Source: Thermoleophilaceae bacterium
GTDB taxonomy: Bacteria; Actinomycetota; Thermoleophilia; Solirubrobacterales; Thermoleophilaceae
Assembly: GCA_013811765.1 (NCBI GenBank)
Contig: JACCUO010000043.1
Coordinates: 1 to 5,598, forward strand
Direction: 5' to 3'
Length of the DNA: 5,598 nucleotides
Shown: in pieces, positions 4,962 through 5,598 of the stretch
Layout: every line of letters starts with the position of its first letter
Numbering within the stretch: the stretch's first letter is position 1
Notes under the pieces: model-generated
The model's database searches: none
What the model saw: only the letters and a program-made list of their open reading frames with translations
What the model was told of the DNA's origin: nothing
Program-made: the position numbers and the translations under genes

Positions 4962-5598
<637 letters not shown>

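Overview
The window is a high-GC bacterial chromosome segment with G/C-rich third codon positions, GTG/TTG starts and tightly packed genes. Gene content and style (a DbpA-type helicase tail, a cyclophilin, a CNHCPY redoxin, a STAS protein and a chromosomal mreB) suggest a rod-shaped actinobacterial lineage, perhaps Thermoleophilia (Solirubrobacterales or Gaiellales). That placement is an inference from style, not from a marker gene. There is no sign of phage, insertion sequence, CRISPR, tRNA or rRNA.

Region 1 (1-2524, + strand) is a compact run of five genes: the 3' end of a DEAD-box RNA helicase with a TEAPAA repeat linker and a DbpA-like RNA-binding domain; a cyclophilin-type peptidyl-prolyl isomerase; a small thioredoxin-fold protein with a CPST motif; a CNHCPY redoxin; and an EamA/DMT membrane transporter. 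Stops and starts overlap by 4 to 13 bases, or are 2 bases apart, so this looks like one translationally coupled operon joining RNA remodelling, protein folding and thiol redox functions.

Region 2 (2525-3557) has a HAD phosphatase on the - strand, convergent with the transporter. Just upstream of it on the same strand is a 33-codon gene for a single-pass membrane microprotein. A 147-bp spacer separates that gene from the divergent dodecin gene.

Region 3 (3558-4420) holds a dodecin that lacks the usual flavin-stacking tryptophan, a GC-rich hairpin, and a convergent short-chain dehydrogenase. The dehydrogenase appears to have lost about 80-90 residues of its nucleotide-binding half in frame, so it is probably a pseudogene or an assembly artefact.

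Region 4 (4421-5598, + strand) starts with a recognisable sigma-70-type promoter and a strong ribosome binding site. The site serves a 14-codon TTG reading frame whose stop overlaps (GTGA) the start of a STAS-domain anti-anti-sigma-like protein. mreB follows, with an Arg/Gly-rich N-terminal extension of about 40 residues, and is cut by the right edge of the window. No single novel multi-gene system is evident. The most unusual items are the internally deleted dehydrogenase, the tiny leader frame coupled to the STAS gene, and the membrane microprotein.
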